Below the pieces are notes generated by a model. The model did not search any database and was not told the origin of the DNA. It saw nothing but the letters and a program-made list of their open reading frames with translations. A stretch of DNA of 58,844 nt from an uncultured Ruminococcus sp. (GTDB lineage Bacteria > Bacillota > Clostridia > Oscillospirales > Ruminococcaceae), in contig CANOIR010000010.1 in assembly GCA_947566125.1 (NCBI GenBank), positions 1 through 58,844 of the forward strand. The letters run 5' to 3'. Made by a program: the position numbers and the translations under genes. Below, one piece after another: positions 9,491 through 18,101 of the stretch (position 1 is its first letter; every line of letters begins with the position of its first letter).

Positions 9491-10205
9491 TTTCATAACC
9501 TCCTGAAGGTGACATAAATGCTCTATATATATCACTCTTTAAATAATTTTCCTTTTTTCCAAAGAACAGCTGTTCCTGACCAAGATGCAGTATGTGACTT
9601 GCATATTTTACCGCTGCACTTATATCATGAGATACCATTATAATAGTAATACCGTCTTCACGTCCCATTTTTGCTACCAATTCATACATTTCCAATGATG
9701 CTCTTGGGTCAAGACCTGTTACGGGTTCATCAAGAAGCAGCATTTTTTGAGTGGCACAAAGTGCTCTTGCAAGAAGTACACGCTGTTGCTGACCACCTGA
9801 CAGATTTCTGTAGCATTTATTTTTCAGATTGCATATTCCCAACTTTTTCATATTATTATGAGCAATGATCTTTTCCTTGCGGTTATAAAACGGACGCATA
9901 CCACATCGGCTCAGACAGCCTGAAAGAACTATTTCCATTGCTGAAGCAGGGAAGTCCTTTTGCAGTTCTGTTTGCTGCGGCAAATATCCGATCTCCCTTT
10001 GCAAAAGTCCATCTCCAAATTTAATTTTTCCTGATATAGGCGATTTTAGTTGCAGAAGAGTTTTTATAAGTGTACTTTTACCACTCCCGTTTTCACCAAC
10101 AACGCAAAGATAATCACCTCTATTTATAGAGAAGTTCAGATTCTTTGTAATTACATTTCCTTCATATCCAAGACTAACATTTTCGCATGTAAGTTGAGTA
10201 CACAT
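9483..10205 (-). CDS. znuC: Zinc-type metal ABC transporter ATP-binding protein
   Basis: The 240-residue ATPase subunit powers metal import. Walker A is GENGSGKST, the ABC signature is LSGGQQQR, Walker B is MLLLDEP, and the H-loop is VSHD. All functional motifs are intact. It lies one base after znuA and overlaps znuB, consistent with translational coupling. Whether the metal is zinc or manganese is not settled by this subunit. Confidence 0.93.
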   Translation of the reverse strand: MCTQLTCENVSLGYEGNVITKNLNFSINRGDYLCVVGENGSGKSTLIKTLLQLKSPISGKIKFGDGLLQREIGYLPQQTELQKDFPASAMEIVLSGCLSRCGMRPFYNRKEKIIAHNNMKKLGICNLKNKCYRNLSGGQQQRVLLARALCATQKMLLLDEPVTGLDPRASLEMYELVAKMGREDGITIIMVSHDISAAVKYASHILHLGQEQLFFGKKENYLKSDIYRAFMSPSGGYEND

Positions 10206-10206
10206 A

Positions 10207-11172
10207 TTAACTCAAAGCCTCCATAAGTACGTCAAGATTCTTTTTCATTATAGATAAATACGTTTTTCCGTTTTTAATATCTTCCTTTTTTACTATCTGC
10301 ATGGAATCAAGTGTTAGAATCTGTTGATTTTTATATTTTGTATTTGAAATAATTGCATCAGCAATATTGCAGTCAGAATTTTCTATTGTAATAACATAAG
10401 GAAGTTCTTGGTCGTCAATCTCTTTCGCAAGACTTACAACTGTTTCAAAGCTTGCATCTGTTTCAGACGAACAGCCGGGAAATGCAGCATCATAATCTAT
10501 ATCATAGTCTTCCATAAGATAAACAAATGGAAATCTATCTGCAAAAAGCACGCTGTTTCTCTTTGCATTTAAAAGTTTTTTCTCAAATTCATTGTCCATT
10601 GAATTAAGTTTTGAGATATATTCTTCTGCATTTTTTTGGTAAATATTGGCATTGCTGTCATCAGATTCAGAAATTACATCTGCTATTCCATTGCAAAAGG
10701 TAACAGCATTTTTAACAGAAAGCCAAACGTGTTCATCGAAAGATTCTTCACTTTCATTTTCATGTTCATGTTCGCTTTCTAAAACTTCCGGTTCATCTAA
10801 AAGATCGTCGTTTATCATATCAGCAAGTCTTACAACACGCATATTTTTATTATTATCAGAATTTTTAAGTGTGTCTTCTACCCATTTATCAGATTCTCCG
10901 CCAACATATATAAATACATCGCATGACAAAATATTTACAATATCATCAGTGCTGGGCTGATAACTATGGTAGTCAGTACCGTTATCATCAAGCAGTGTAA
11001 TATTCACATTATCAGAGCCATGTGTAATTTCTTTTACCCAGTCGTACTGTGGAAAATTTGTACATACTACATTTAATTTATCTGAATTATCCGAATTTGT
11101 ATTATTGCCGCCGGATGCACATCCGCTAAAAAGCATAAGACACATTAAAACTGGTGCAAGTTTAAATTTCAT
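10207..11172 (-). CDS. znuA: Metal-binding lipoprotein of the zinc ABC transporter
   Basis: A 321-residue extracellular solute-binding protein of the cluster A-I (ZnuA/AdcA/TroA) family. It begins with a lipoprotein signal ending LFSGC (Cys18), which anchors it to the membrane. A His/Glu-rich stretch (ESEHEHENESEESFDEH) sits before the second half. Such loops are typical of zinc-specific ZnuA rather than manganese-specific members. The start is the ATG at 11172 after GGAGG; the longer in-frame extension would put the signal peptide inside the protein and is rejected. The operon is preceded by a consensus promoter with a Fur-family-like box. Confidence 0.9.
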   Translation of the reverse strand: MKFKLAPVLMCLMLFSGCASGGNNTNSDNSDKLNVVCTNFPQYDWVKEITHGSDNVNITLLDDNGTDYHSYQPSTDDIVNILSCDVFIYVGGESDKWVEDTLKNSDNNKNMRVVRLADMINDDLLDEPEVLESEHEHENESEESFDEHVWLSVKNAVTFCNGIADVISESDDSNANIYQKNAEEYISKLNSMDNEFEKKLLNAKRNSVLFADRFPFVYLMEDYDIDYDAAFPGCSSETDASFETVVSLAKEIDDQELPYVITIENSDCNIADAIISNTKYKNQQILTLDSMQIVKKEDIKNGKTYLSIMKKNLDVLMEALS

Positions 11173-11207
11173 AATGTATTTACCTCCGCTAAAATTGAAG
11201 ATGAAAC

Positions 11208-11222
11208 TGAAAATGATTCTCA
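11208..11222 (-). promoter_or_regulatory. Fur-family-like operator (Zur/Fur box) on the znu promoter
   Basis: The minus strand reads TGAGAATCATTTTCA, a 7-1-7 near-palindrome. It agrees at 13 of 15 positions with the general TGATAATNATTATCA pattern of Fur, Zur and PerR proteins. It lies 5 bases downstream of the -10, over the expected transcription start, where a repressor would block initiation. Which family member binds is not known. Confidence 0.5.
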
Positions 11223-11227
11223 TATTT

Positions 11228-11256
11228 ATTATACACACACAAAGTATGCTTGTCAA
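11228..11256 (-). promoter_or_regulatory. Promoter of the znuACB operon
   Basis: On the minus strand, perfect TTGACA and TATAAT hexamers have a 17-base spacer. Confidence 0.75.
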
Positions 11257-11318
11257 GAGAAATCGCACAAACATTTAAAAAAACACGTAAAAAACAGGCA
11301 TGAAATTTTGTAAAACGG

Positions 11319-11347
11319 TTGAAAATGATAAAAATATATGGTATAAT
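11319..11347 (+). promoter_or_regulatory. Promoter of trkA-trkH
   Basis: TTGAAA and TATAAT are separated by 17 bases, about 65 bases before the TTG start codon of trkA. Confidence 0.65.
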
Positions 11348-11413
11348 AAAAAATTATGTAACAGATATTTTATAATGCTGAATATATATAAGATTTGAAA
11401 GGCGGTTATTGCT

Positions 11414-12769
11414 TTGAATATTTTGGTTGTAGGCTGCGGAAAAGTGGGACAAGCTATTGTTGAGCTGCTTTCCGATGAAGGCGATAACATTACTGTAATT
11501 GATATTGATGAAAAAAAAGTCAATGAAACTTCTCAGAAATATGATATTATGGGTGTTGTTGGGAATGGTGCAACCCACAACATCCAACTGGAAGCGGGTA
11601 TTGAACATACAGAACTTATGATCGCTGTAACTGGTTCTGATGAATTGAATCTGCTTTGCTGTCTTGTTGCAAAGAAAGCCAGCAAATGTAAAACAATTGC
11701 CCGTGTAAGAAATCCAGAGTACAATAAGGATACGCCATATCTTCAGGAAGAACTTCGTCTTGCTATGGTAATAAATCCTGAATTTGCGGCAGCAAGTGAA
11801 ATAGCACGTGTTATTAGATTTCCATCAGCTGTAAAAATTGATACATTTGCCAAAGAAAAACTTGAACTTCTTAAATTCAAACTTCCAAATAATTCTATTT
11901 TGACTGATTACTCAGTAAAAGAAATAAGTACAAAATTAAAGTGTGACGTTCTTGTTTGTATGATAGAACGTGGAGATGAAGCTATTATTCCGGGTGGTGA
12001 TATGAATTTCCAAAACGGAGATATGATTTCCATTGCTGCTGCACCTCAAAATGTAAATCATTTCTTTAAAAAAATAAATTATCACTCAAATCAGGTCAAA
12101 AATGTAATGATTGCCGGTGGTGGCAATATTGCGTACTATTTAAGCAAGATATTATTCAAATCCGGTATAGCTGTTAAAATAATTGAAAAGAATGAACGCA
12201 GATGTGAAGAGCTTTGTGTTGACCTTCCAAAAGCAAATATTATATATGGTGACGCATCGGAAAACGAAACATTGCTTGAAGAGGGCATTGATAATACTGG
12301 TGCATTTGTGGCACTTACAAATTTGGATGAAGAAAATATACTTTTGTCACTTTTTGCACACAGCAGAATGAATGGTAAAATTATAACTAAAGTAAACAGA
12401 ATTGAGTATGATGAAATTATTCGGAAGCTTGATCTGGATTCTATTGTAAACCCAAAGCATATTACAGCAGAATGTATAGTAAGTTTTGTGCGTGCTATGA
12501 AAAATTCTATGGGAAGCAATGTTGAAACACTTTACAGTCTTAGCAAGGGAAAAGTTGAAGCTGCTGAATTTGTTATACGTGAAAAGTCACCAATTCTTAA
12601 CGTTATGCTGCAGCAGCTTAAATTCAAGCCGAATGTACTCATATCCTGTATTGTTCGTGATAACAAAGTAATTATACCACGTGGGCAGGATGTAATTCAG
12701 CTTGGCGACTCTGTTATTGTTGTATCACGTCATCTTAGACTGCATGATATATGTGACATTTTGGAATAG
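11414..12769 (+). CDS. trkA: Trk potassium uptake system regulatory subunit TrkA
   Basis: A cytoplasmic NAD(H)-binding gating protein with two RCK (TrkA-N/TrkA-C) units in 451 residues. The first Rossmann motif is VVGCGKVGQAIVELL at the N-terminus, ending in the acidic VIDID. The second is MIAGGGNIAYYLSKIL near residue 233. TrkA_C domains follow each. The start is a TTG at 11414, which follows AAAGGCGG at proper spacing and opens directly onto the Rossmann strand. trkH follows after 12 bases, so the pair is an operon for K+ uptake. Confidence 0.94.
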   Translation: MNILVVGCGKVGQAIVELLSDEGDNITVIDIDEKKVNETSQKYDIMGVVGNGATHNIQLEAGIEHTELMIAVTGSDELNLLCCLVAKKASKCKTIARVRNPEYNKDTPYLQEELRLAMVINPEFAAASEIARVIRFPSAVKIDTFAKEKLELLKFKLPNNSILTDYSVKEISTKLKCDVLVCMIERGDEAIIPGGDMNFQNGDMISIAAAPQNVNHFFKKINYHSNQVKNVMIAGGGNIAYYLSKILFKSGIAVKIIEKNERRCEELCVDLPKANIIYGDASENETLLEEGIDNTGAFVALTNLDEENILLSLFAHSRMNGKIITKVNRIEYDEIIRKLDLDSIVNPKHITAECIVSFVRAMKNSMGSNVETLYSLSKGKVEAAEFVIREKSPILNVMLQQLKFKPNVLISCIVRDNKVIIPRGQDVIQLGDSVIVVSRHLRLHDICDILE

Positions 12770-12781
12770 TGAGGAAAAAAT

Positions 12782-14221
12782 ATGAACTTTGCTATGATTT
12801 TCGTTTTATTAGGCTGGGTTTCTTGTTTTAATGCAATTTTTATGCTTTTGCCTGCTCTTGTTGGTGTTGTTTTTCAAGAAACTGCAAGTTATTCATTTTT
12901 TATTTCATCACTCATTTCACTTATTATTGGTCTGCTTCTGCTTAAGTTTATAAAGCCTAAAAAAAAGACTCTCTATTCAAGAGAGGGATTTGTTATTGTA
13001 TCACTTAGCTGGATTATAATGAGTACACTTGGTGCATTGCCTTTGTTTTTATCAGATTCTATTCCTAATTTTATTGATGCTTTATTTGAGTCAGTATCTG
13101 GTTTTACTACGACAGGTGCGAGCATAGTTACTTCTGTTGAAGATCTGCCAAAATGCTGTCTTTTCTGGAGAAGTTTTACACATTGGATCGGCGGAATGGG
13201 TGTGCTTGTATTTATTATGGCGTTTCTTCCGCTTTCGGGTGCTGGCAATATGAATCTTATGAAGGCAGAAAGCCCGGGTCCTATGGTTGGCAAGCTTGTA
13301 CCACGTGTTAGAAGTACAGCACTTATTTTATATGCTATGTATTTTGGGCTGACTGTATTGGAATTTATATGTCTTTTAATTGCAAAAATGCCTGTTTTTG
13401 AAGCTATAAATACTTCCTTTGCAACAGCCGGCACTGGTGGATTTGGTTTTCTTAATGACAGTATGGCAAGTGTTTCACCAGCAATACAAATAATTATAAC
13501 TGTATTTATGATTCTTTTTGGTGTAAACTTTAGTGCATATTTTCTCATGCTTTATGGACGTTGGAAGGATGCTCTTCGTATATCTGAAGTATGGGTATAT
13601 TTTTCAATAATTGCTGTTTCATCTATTGCCATTATGTTTAATATACGCAGTATGTATGATTCTATAGGAGATGCGGCACTTAATGCAACGTTTACAGTAG
13701 GCTCAATAATTACAACAACAGGATTTTCCACAGCAGATTTTAATGAGTGGCCTGAATTTTCACGAACGATATTGCTTATTCTTATGTTTATAGGCGCTTG
13801 TGCAGGAAGCACTGGCGGTGGAATAAAGGTATCACGTATTATAATTATGTTTAAAACCACAATTAAAGAAATAAGAATGCTTATTCATCCAAAACTTGTA
13901 AAAAAAATAAAGATGAATGGCCATGAGATAAACCATGATGTAGTAAGTTCTTTAAATATATATTTAATAGTATATATATTTATATTTGCATTTTCAGTAC
14001 TTATAATTTCTGCTGAAGGTCATGATTTTATAACTAATTTCAGTTCGGTTGCAGCTACACTTAATAATATAGGTCCAGGTCTTGAACTTGCAGGGCCTTC
14101 ACAAAATTTTGCATTTTTCTCTGTACCTTCAAAAGTTGTGCTTATATTTGATATGCTTGCTGGACGTCTTGAACTTTTCCCAATGATACTACTGTTTTCA
14201 CCTATAACATGGAAAAAGTAA
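12782..14221 (+). CDS. trkH: Trk-type potassium transporter membrane subunit TrkH
   Basis: A 479-residue K+ channel-like translocating subunit. The four pore-loop repeats can be seen by their filter motifs: SGFTTTGAS, ATAGTGGFG, TTTGFST and NNIGPG. The HWIGGMGVLVF region after the first filter is typical. It forms a complex with the upstream TrkA. No frameshift or missing pore element is visible. Confidence 0.94.
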   Translation: MNFAMIFVLLGWVSCFNAIFMLLPALVGVVFQETASYSFFISSLISLIIGLLLLKFIKPKKKTLYSREGFVIVSLSWIIMSTLGALPLFLSDSIPNFIDALFESVSGFTTTGASIVTSVEDLPKCCLFWRSFTHWIGGMGVLVFIMAFLPLSGAGNMNLMKAESPGPMVGKLVPRVRSTALILYAMYFGLTVLEFICLLIAKMPVFEAINTSFATAGTGGFGFLNDSMASVSPAIQIIITVFMILFGVNFSAYFLMLYGRWKDALRISEVWVYFSIIAVSSIAIMFNIRSMYDSIGDAALNATFTVGSIITTTGFSTADFNEWPEFSRTILLILMFIGACAGSTGGGIKVSRIIIMFKTTIKEIRMLIHPKLVKKIKMNGHEINHDVVSSLNIYLIVYIFIFAFSVLIISAEGHDFITNFSSVAATLNNIGPGLELAGPSQNFAFFSVPSKVVLIFDMLAGRLELFPMILLFSPITWKK

Positions 14222-14295
14222 TTTTGTAACTTTAATAATTTTTTGATTCTGCAACAATCACTCCGGTATATCATAATATATTACGGAGGTGTTTT

Positions 14296-14766
14296 ATGAA
14301 ATCATATTTAAATAAAAATAATTCAGCTATTGCTGTAATAAATGGTTCTGAAAAATATCCTGATTTAAAAGGTTACGCATATTTTACAGAAACAGATGAT
14401 GGAACAGCGGTATCTATTGCAGTGAGAGGTCTGCCTACAGATAATTCTATGTGTGGCTCAGATATTTTTGCAGTTCATATTCACGATGGCGGTTCATGTA
14501 CTGGAAATCCGGAAGATTTATTTGCCGATACAAAAGGTCATTTTAATCCTTATAAATGTGAACATCCATTTCATGCAGGTGATATGCCGACTTTATTTAC
14601 GGCAGGGAAAAAAGCTTCAGCAGCATTTCTTACGGATAGATTTGTGCCGAGCGAGATAGTTGGAAAAACTATTGTGATACACAAAAGTTATGATGATATG
14701 CATACGCAGCCATCAGGTGCATCAGGTGAGAAGATTGCCTGCGGTGAAATAAAAGCTGTGATGTAA
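14296..14766 (+). CDS. sodC: Superoxide dismutase, Cu,Zn type, without signal peptide
   Basis: This would dismutate superoxide. All metal ligands align: copper His61, His63, His82 and His129; zinc His82, His90, His93 and Asp96. Cys68 and Cys149 can form the conserved disulfide. The active-site Arg of classical enzymes (RxACG) is Lys146 here (EKIACGE), which could lower activity. Two extra cysteines (53 and 88) are present. The 156-residue protein has no export signal, unlike most bacterial SodC, so it appears cytoplasmic. The ribosome site GGAGG lies 7 bases before the ATG. Confidence 0.82.
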   Translation: MKSYLNKNNSAIAVINGSEKYPDLKGYAYFTETDDGTAVSIAVRGLPTDNSMCGSDIFAVHIHDGGSCTGNPEDLFADTKGHFNPYKCEHPFHAGDMPTLFTAGKKASAAFLTDRFVPSEIVGKTIVIHKSYDDMHTQPSGASGEKIACGEIKAVM

Positions 14767-14793
14767 ACTATTTTTTATAATAAAGTTTTATTT

Positions 14794-14829
14794 AATAAAC
14801 ATCCCTTGACAAAGCTTGGGATGTTTATT
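14794..14829 (+). terminator. Terminator after the superoxide dismutase gene
   Basis: AATAAACATCCC and its complement form a 12-bp stem followed by a T-rich stretch. Confidence 0.75.
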
Positions 14830-14852
14830 TGTTTCTGATATTAAACAAAAAA

Positions 14853-14880
14853 ATCCCACCACATAAATATGTGATGGGAT
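14853..14880 (-). terminator. Terminator for the leftward SGNH-like gene
   Basis: ATCCCACCACATA and TATGTGATGGGAT pair over 13 positions with one G-U. On the minus strand the stem runs into a T7 tract. Confidence 0.7.
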
Positions 14881-14931
14881 ATAGAAACATATTTTTATAG
14901 ATTTTAAATCGTATCGAAAAAATAATGCAAA

Positions 14932-15510
14932 TTAAATGCTTGCTAATGTCATAGCATTAGAAAATGAGACGTTGTCCATCATAAAGAATTTTAGTAAATT
15001 GAATGCTTTAATGTAAGGAGAATTATTGGAAAAAGCAGAGCTAATATCAGCATATTGACACTTTGTGCGATGTGCCATCAATTCCAGTTCTTTGTTCAGC
15101 TCATGCGGACAAACATTAGGGTCATTTTCACAAATAGATACAATTACGATACTGCAGTGCTTATCAGTTGCTCTTAATTTTGAAATGATTTTTTCATATT
15201 CATTTATAATATCAGGGATTGTGTGGCTTCCTTGTTCAAGATCAATTTCGCCAAGCTGTAATAAAACCTTTTGAGGTGAAAGCTTAATAACGCAATCATC
15301 AATCAGTTTTTCAGCGTTAAATATAGATATGCCAGCAAGACTTCTGTTATAGATGTCGCTTTCAATATTAAATGCCTGTTTCAGTTCATAGACAGGTATA
15401 TTCTTTGCAAATGAAGAACCAAATAAAACGATGCCATTTGATTTTGCAATTTTGTTTAATTCGCAAAAGTTTTCAGCTTCTCTTTCATACATTTCAATAT
15501 TATTTTCCAT
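14932..15510 (-). CDS. SGNH-hydrolase-like protein with incomplete active site
   Basis: The 192-residue protein looks like an SGNH/GDSL-type hydrolase fold. IVLFGSSF matches block I with its serine, NRSLAGISI matches block II, and LLQLGEIDL matches block III but with GEID in place of GxND. The C-terminal DxxH block that supplies catalytic Asp and His is not recognisable (MMDNVSFSNAM). The protein has no signal peptide. It may be a degenerate esterase or a binding protein of this fold. It stands alone with its own terminator. Confidence 0.55.
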   Translation of the reverse strand: MENNIEMYEREAENFCELNKIAKSNGIVLFGSSFAKNIPVYELKQAFNIESDIYNRSLAGISIFNAEKLIDDCVIKLSPQKVLLQLGEIDLEQGSHTIPDIINEYEKIISKLRATDKHCSIVIVSICENDPNVCPHELNKELELMAHRTKCQYADISSAFSNNSPYIKAFNLLKFFMMDNVSFSNAMTLASI

Positions 15511-15774
15511 CTAATATCGCTCCCTTTGTATATACATTTCAATACACACATTTTAAATAAATATACTCATTAAATATAATCGTTGTTTTGCAACAGTTAT
15601 AGTATAATTCAAAAATGCAAATTTGACAATCCATCTGAAAATAATGAATTTATTTTTACTTTAGACTTAATTTCTTTACTTACAAAAGCTGTTTCTTCAG
15701 AAGTTATATATTTTCAAAAAGAACAAAATATGCTATACTATAATTAAATAGTTAGATAGTTAGAAGGTAATGAA

Positions 15775-17385
15775 ATGAAAAAATCAAGACCAATAAAAAA
15801 AATACAACAAGAAATCCTGAGGATTTTAATTGTTTTAGTATCTATCATGACAATTCTTATTTCCATAATCAGTATTGTTGCAAATGTAAAATCCGAAAGT
15901 AAAAGGATTGACCAAAATCTTGAAAATATAGCACAAGCAATCGCACGTTCCCAAATCGTACAAGAGGAGATCGCTTTTGATAATACACAACAATCTAAAT
16001 CTGTAATGAATTCATATCTTGAATCATTGGAAGAGTCGCTTATTAATATTGATATAATATCTGTAATAGGCAATGACAGAATAAGAAGGTATCATTCAAA
16101 TGATGAGCTTATCGGTACGGTTTATGATGGTACGATGCCAGTATTTCAAAACCATGATGATTTTATTTACGTAACAAGTGATGTCGGACCATCCGGTTCA
16201 CAACGCCGTGCATATGCGGCTATATATGATGCGGATGGAAACTATTTAGGTTTTGTTCTTGCAGTTATGCTTCAGCAAAACATTCATCGAATTATTTTAT
16301 ATACAGTTGCTATTCATCTGACTTGTGCGGCTGCTGTAATATTTTGTGCGGTTATTCTTTCCAAGTATTTATCAAAAAAAATCAAGAGCTTACTTCTTGG
16401 ATACGAACCTGATACTTTTAGTGCTATGTTTAGTGTAAGAGAAAATATTTTGGAATCGCTTGATGAAGGTATAATTGCTGTAGATACAGATGAAAAAATC
16501 ATTTTTATCAATAAAGCTGCCAAAAATATACTTCACATCCAGACAAAACAAATTGAAGGTTATAAAATTGATGAGCTTTCCAATGTATTATCAATAAAAA
16601 ATACACTTACTTCAGGCGAAAAGTATTTAGGAATATTGATTCACCCAAAGCAAGATGCTGAGGTACTTGTGGATCTGATACCAGTTGTTGAACAAGATTC
16701 TATTGTAGGTGCATTATGTATTCTTCGTGATAGAACGGAATATACAAAAATGATGGAGGATCTTTCGGGTGTACGCTATATGGTAGAGTCTATGCGTGCA
16801 AATAATCATGACTTTATAAATAAGCTTCATGTTATTCTTGGATTGCTCCAAATGGGAAATGTAAAAGAAGCCAGTGAATACATTTCAAATATTACTGCAA
16901 TTCAGCAAACTTTGATTCATAGCATCATGAAGAATATTGAAGATCCTTCTGTTGCTGCATTATTGATAGGAAAATATGCTCGTGCTGCTGAATTAAATAT
17001 ACGATTTACTCTTAAAAGCGGAAGTAAAATGTCACGAAATGATATTTCGATTATGTCGGGGGATTTAGTAACTATTATTGGCAATCTTCTTGATAATGCA
17101 ATGGATTCTATGAATCATAATACAGATCTTCCTAAAGAATTATCAGTGGGAATTTTTACAAAACCTCATGCTATGATCATTAGTGTTGATGACACTGGAA
17201 TGGGCATCACTCCTGAAAATCAGAAATTGATTTTTGAAAATGGATTTTCTACTAAAGGAGAAAATCGAGGGACAGGATTGTTTGTTGTAAATGATCTAAT
17301 TCGTAAATATGGTGGATCGATTTCAATGGAATCGGAACCGGGTGCTGGTACATCGTTTACAATAACTTTAACAGATGAAAGGTGA
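15775..17385 (+). CDS. Sensor histidine kinase, CitA/DcuS/MalK type
   Basis: A membrane sensor that would phosphorylate the response regulator directly downstream. The 536 residues contain TM1 (about 14-38), an extracytoplasmic Cache/PDC-like sensor (about 40-165, with the RRYHSNDELIG segment typical of this family), TM2 (about 172-196), a PAS domain, an SpoOB-like dimerisation helix with His345 in NNHDFINKLH, and a HATPase with N-box GNLLDNAMDS and G-boxes DDTGMGI and GTGLFVV. Family members sense citrate, malate, fumarate or other carboxylates. The exact ligand cannot be read from sequence. The stop lies 7 bases before the regulator start. Confidence 0.9.
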   Translation: MKKSRPIKKIQQEILRILIVLVSIMTILISIISIVANVKSESKRIDQNLENIAQAIARSQIVQEEIAFDNTQQSKSVMNSYLESLEESLINIDIISVIGNDRIRRYHSNDELIGTVYDGTMPVFQNHDDFIYVTSDVGPSGSQRRAYAAIYDADGNYLGFVLAVMLQQNIHRIILYTVAIHLTCAAAVIFCAVILSKYLSKKIKSLLLGYEPDTFSAMFSVRENILESLDEGIIAVDTDEKIIFINKAAKNILHIQTKQIEGYKIDELSNVLSIKNTLTSGEKYLGILIHPKQDAEVLVDLIPVVEQDSIVGALCILRDRTEYTKMMEDLSGVRYMVESMRANNHDFINKLHVILGLLQMGNVKEASEYISNITAIQQTLIHSIMKNIEDPSVAALLIGKYARAAELNIRFTLKSGSKMSRNDISIMSGDLVTIIGNLLDNAMDSMNHNTDLPKELSVGIFTKPHAMIISVDDTGMGITPENQKLIFENGFSTKGENRGTGLFVVNDLIRKYGGSISMESEPGAGTSFTITLTDER

Positions 17386-17392
17386 GAGAAAA

Positions 17393-18067
17393 ATGTATGA
17401 AGTTTTAATAGTAGAAGATGATCCAATGGTTGCAATGATAAACAAGCAATATGTTAATCAAAATCCTAATTTTCATGTTGCGTGTGTTTGTCGTGACGGT
17501 GATACTGCAATGAAATATCTTACTCAGTATACAGTTCATCTTGTTATCCTTGATCTGTATATGCCGAATAAAGATGGTCTTGCGCTGCTTCGTGAGATAA
17601 GAGAAAGAGAAATCCCTGTTTCTGTGATTATGGTGACTGCTGCTAACGATAGTGCTTCTATAGAAGAAGCTTTAAGACTTGGAATCGTTGATTATTTAGT
17701 AAAGCCATTTTTCAACGATCGTTTTCAAAAAGCACTTGATACATTTATTAGCAGAGAAAATACTTTTCATAACATATCATCATTTGACCAACAGCATATT
17801 GATGCTATTATAGCAGGGACATCTACAAAGGTTGAGTACCAATTGCCAAAAGGAATACAGGAGCAAACATTGGAAACCATTTGTATTTTTTTGGAAAGTA
17901 AAGGAACTACGGAATTTACCGCAGAAGATATTGCCGACAAGGTTGGATTATCTCGTGTAACAGTACGCCGATATATGAACTACTTACTTGAAAAGGGACG
18001 CATTGTGGGACATATGAATTATGAAACTGGCGGACGTCCCTCTATGTTGTACAGATGGAATGGATAA
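17393..18067 (+). CDS. Response regulator, CitB/DcuR type
   Basis: The 224-residue protein pairs with the kinase just upstream. The receiver domain has acidic EDD at 8-10, phosphoacceptor Asp54 in VILDLYMP, Thr in VTAA, and Lys in LVKPF. The C-terminal third carries a helix-turn-helix of the CitB/DcuR type (EDIADKVGLSRVTVRRYMNYL). The ATG at 17393 is preferred, because AGGTGAG lies 9 bases upstream; the ATG at 17375 overlaps the kinase gene and lacks a site. It probably controls carboxylate uptake or respiration, and perhaps the flavin transferase that follows. Confidence 0.92.
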   Translation: MYEVLIVEDDPMVAMINKQYVNQNPNFHVACVCRDGDTAMKYLTQYTVHLVILDLYMPNKDGLALLREIREREIPVSVIMVTAANDSASIEEALRLGIVDYLVKPFFNDRFQKALDTFISRENTFHNISSFDQQHIDAIIAGTSTKVEYQLPKGIQEQTLETICIFLESKGTTEFTAEDIADKVGLSRVTVRRYMNYLLEKGRIVGHMNYETGGRPSMLYRWNG

Positions 18068-18101
18068 GAGTATTTGATTTATTATATAGTAGGTGACATT
18101 A

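Noticed and set aside
14260..14291. Hairpin hiding the ribosome site of the superoxide dismutase gene
   Set aside because: The pairing CTCCG/CGGAG is short with many mismatches around it, so I could not support a regulatory structure.
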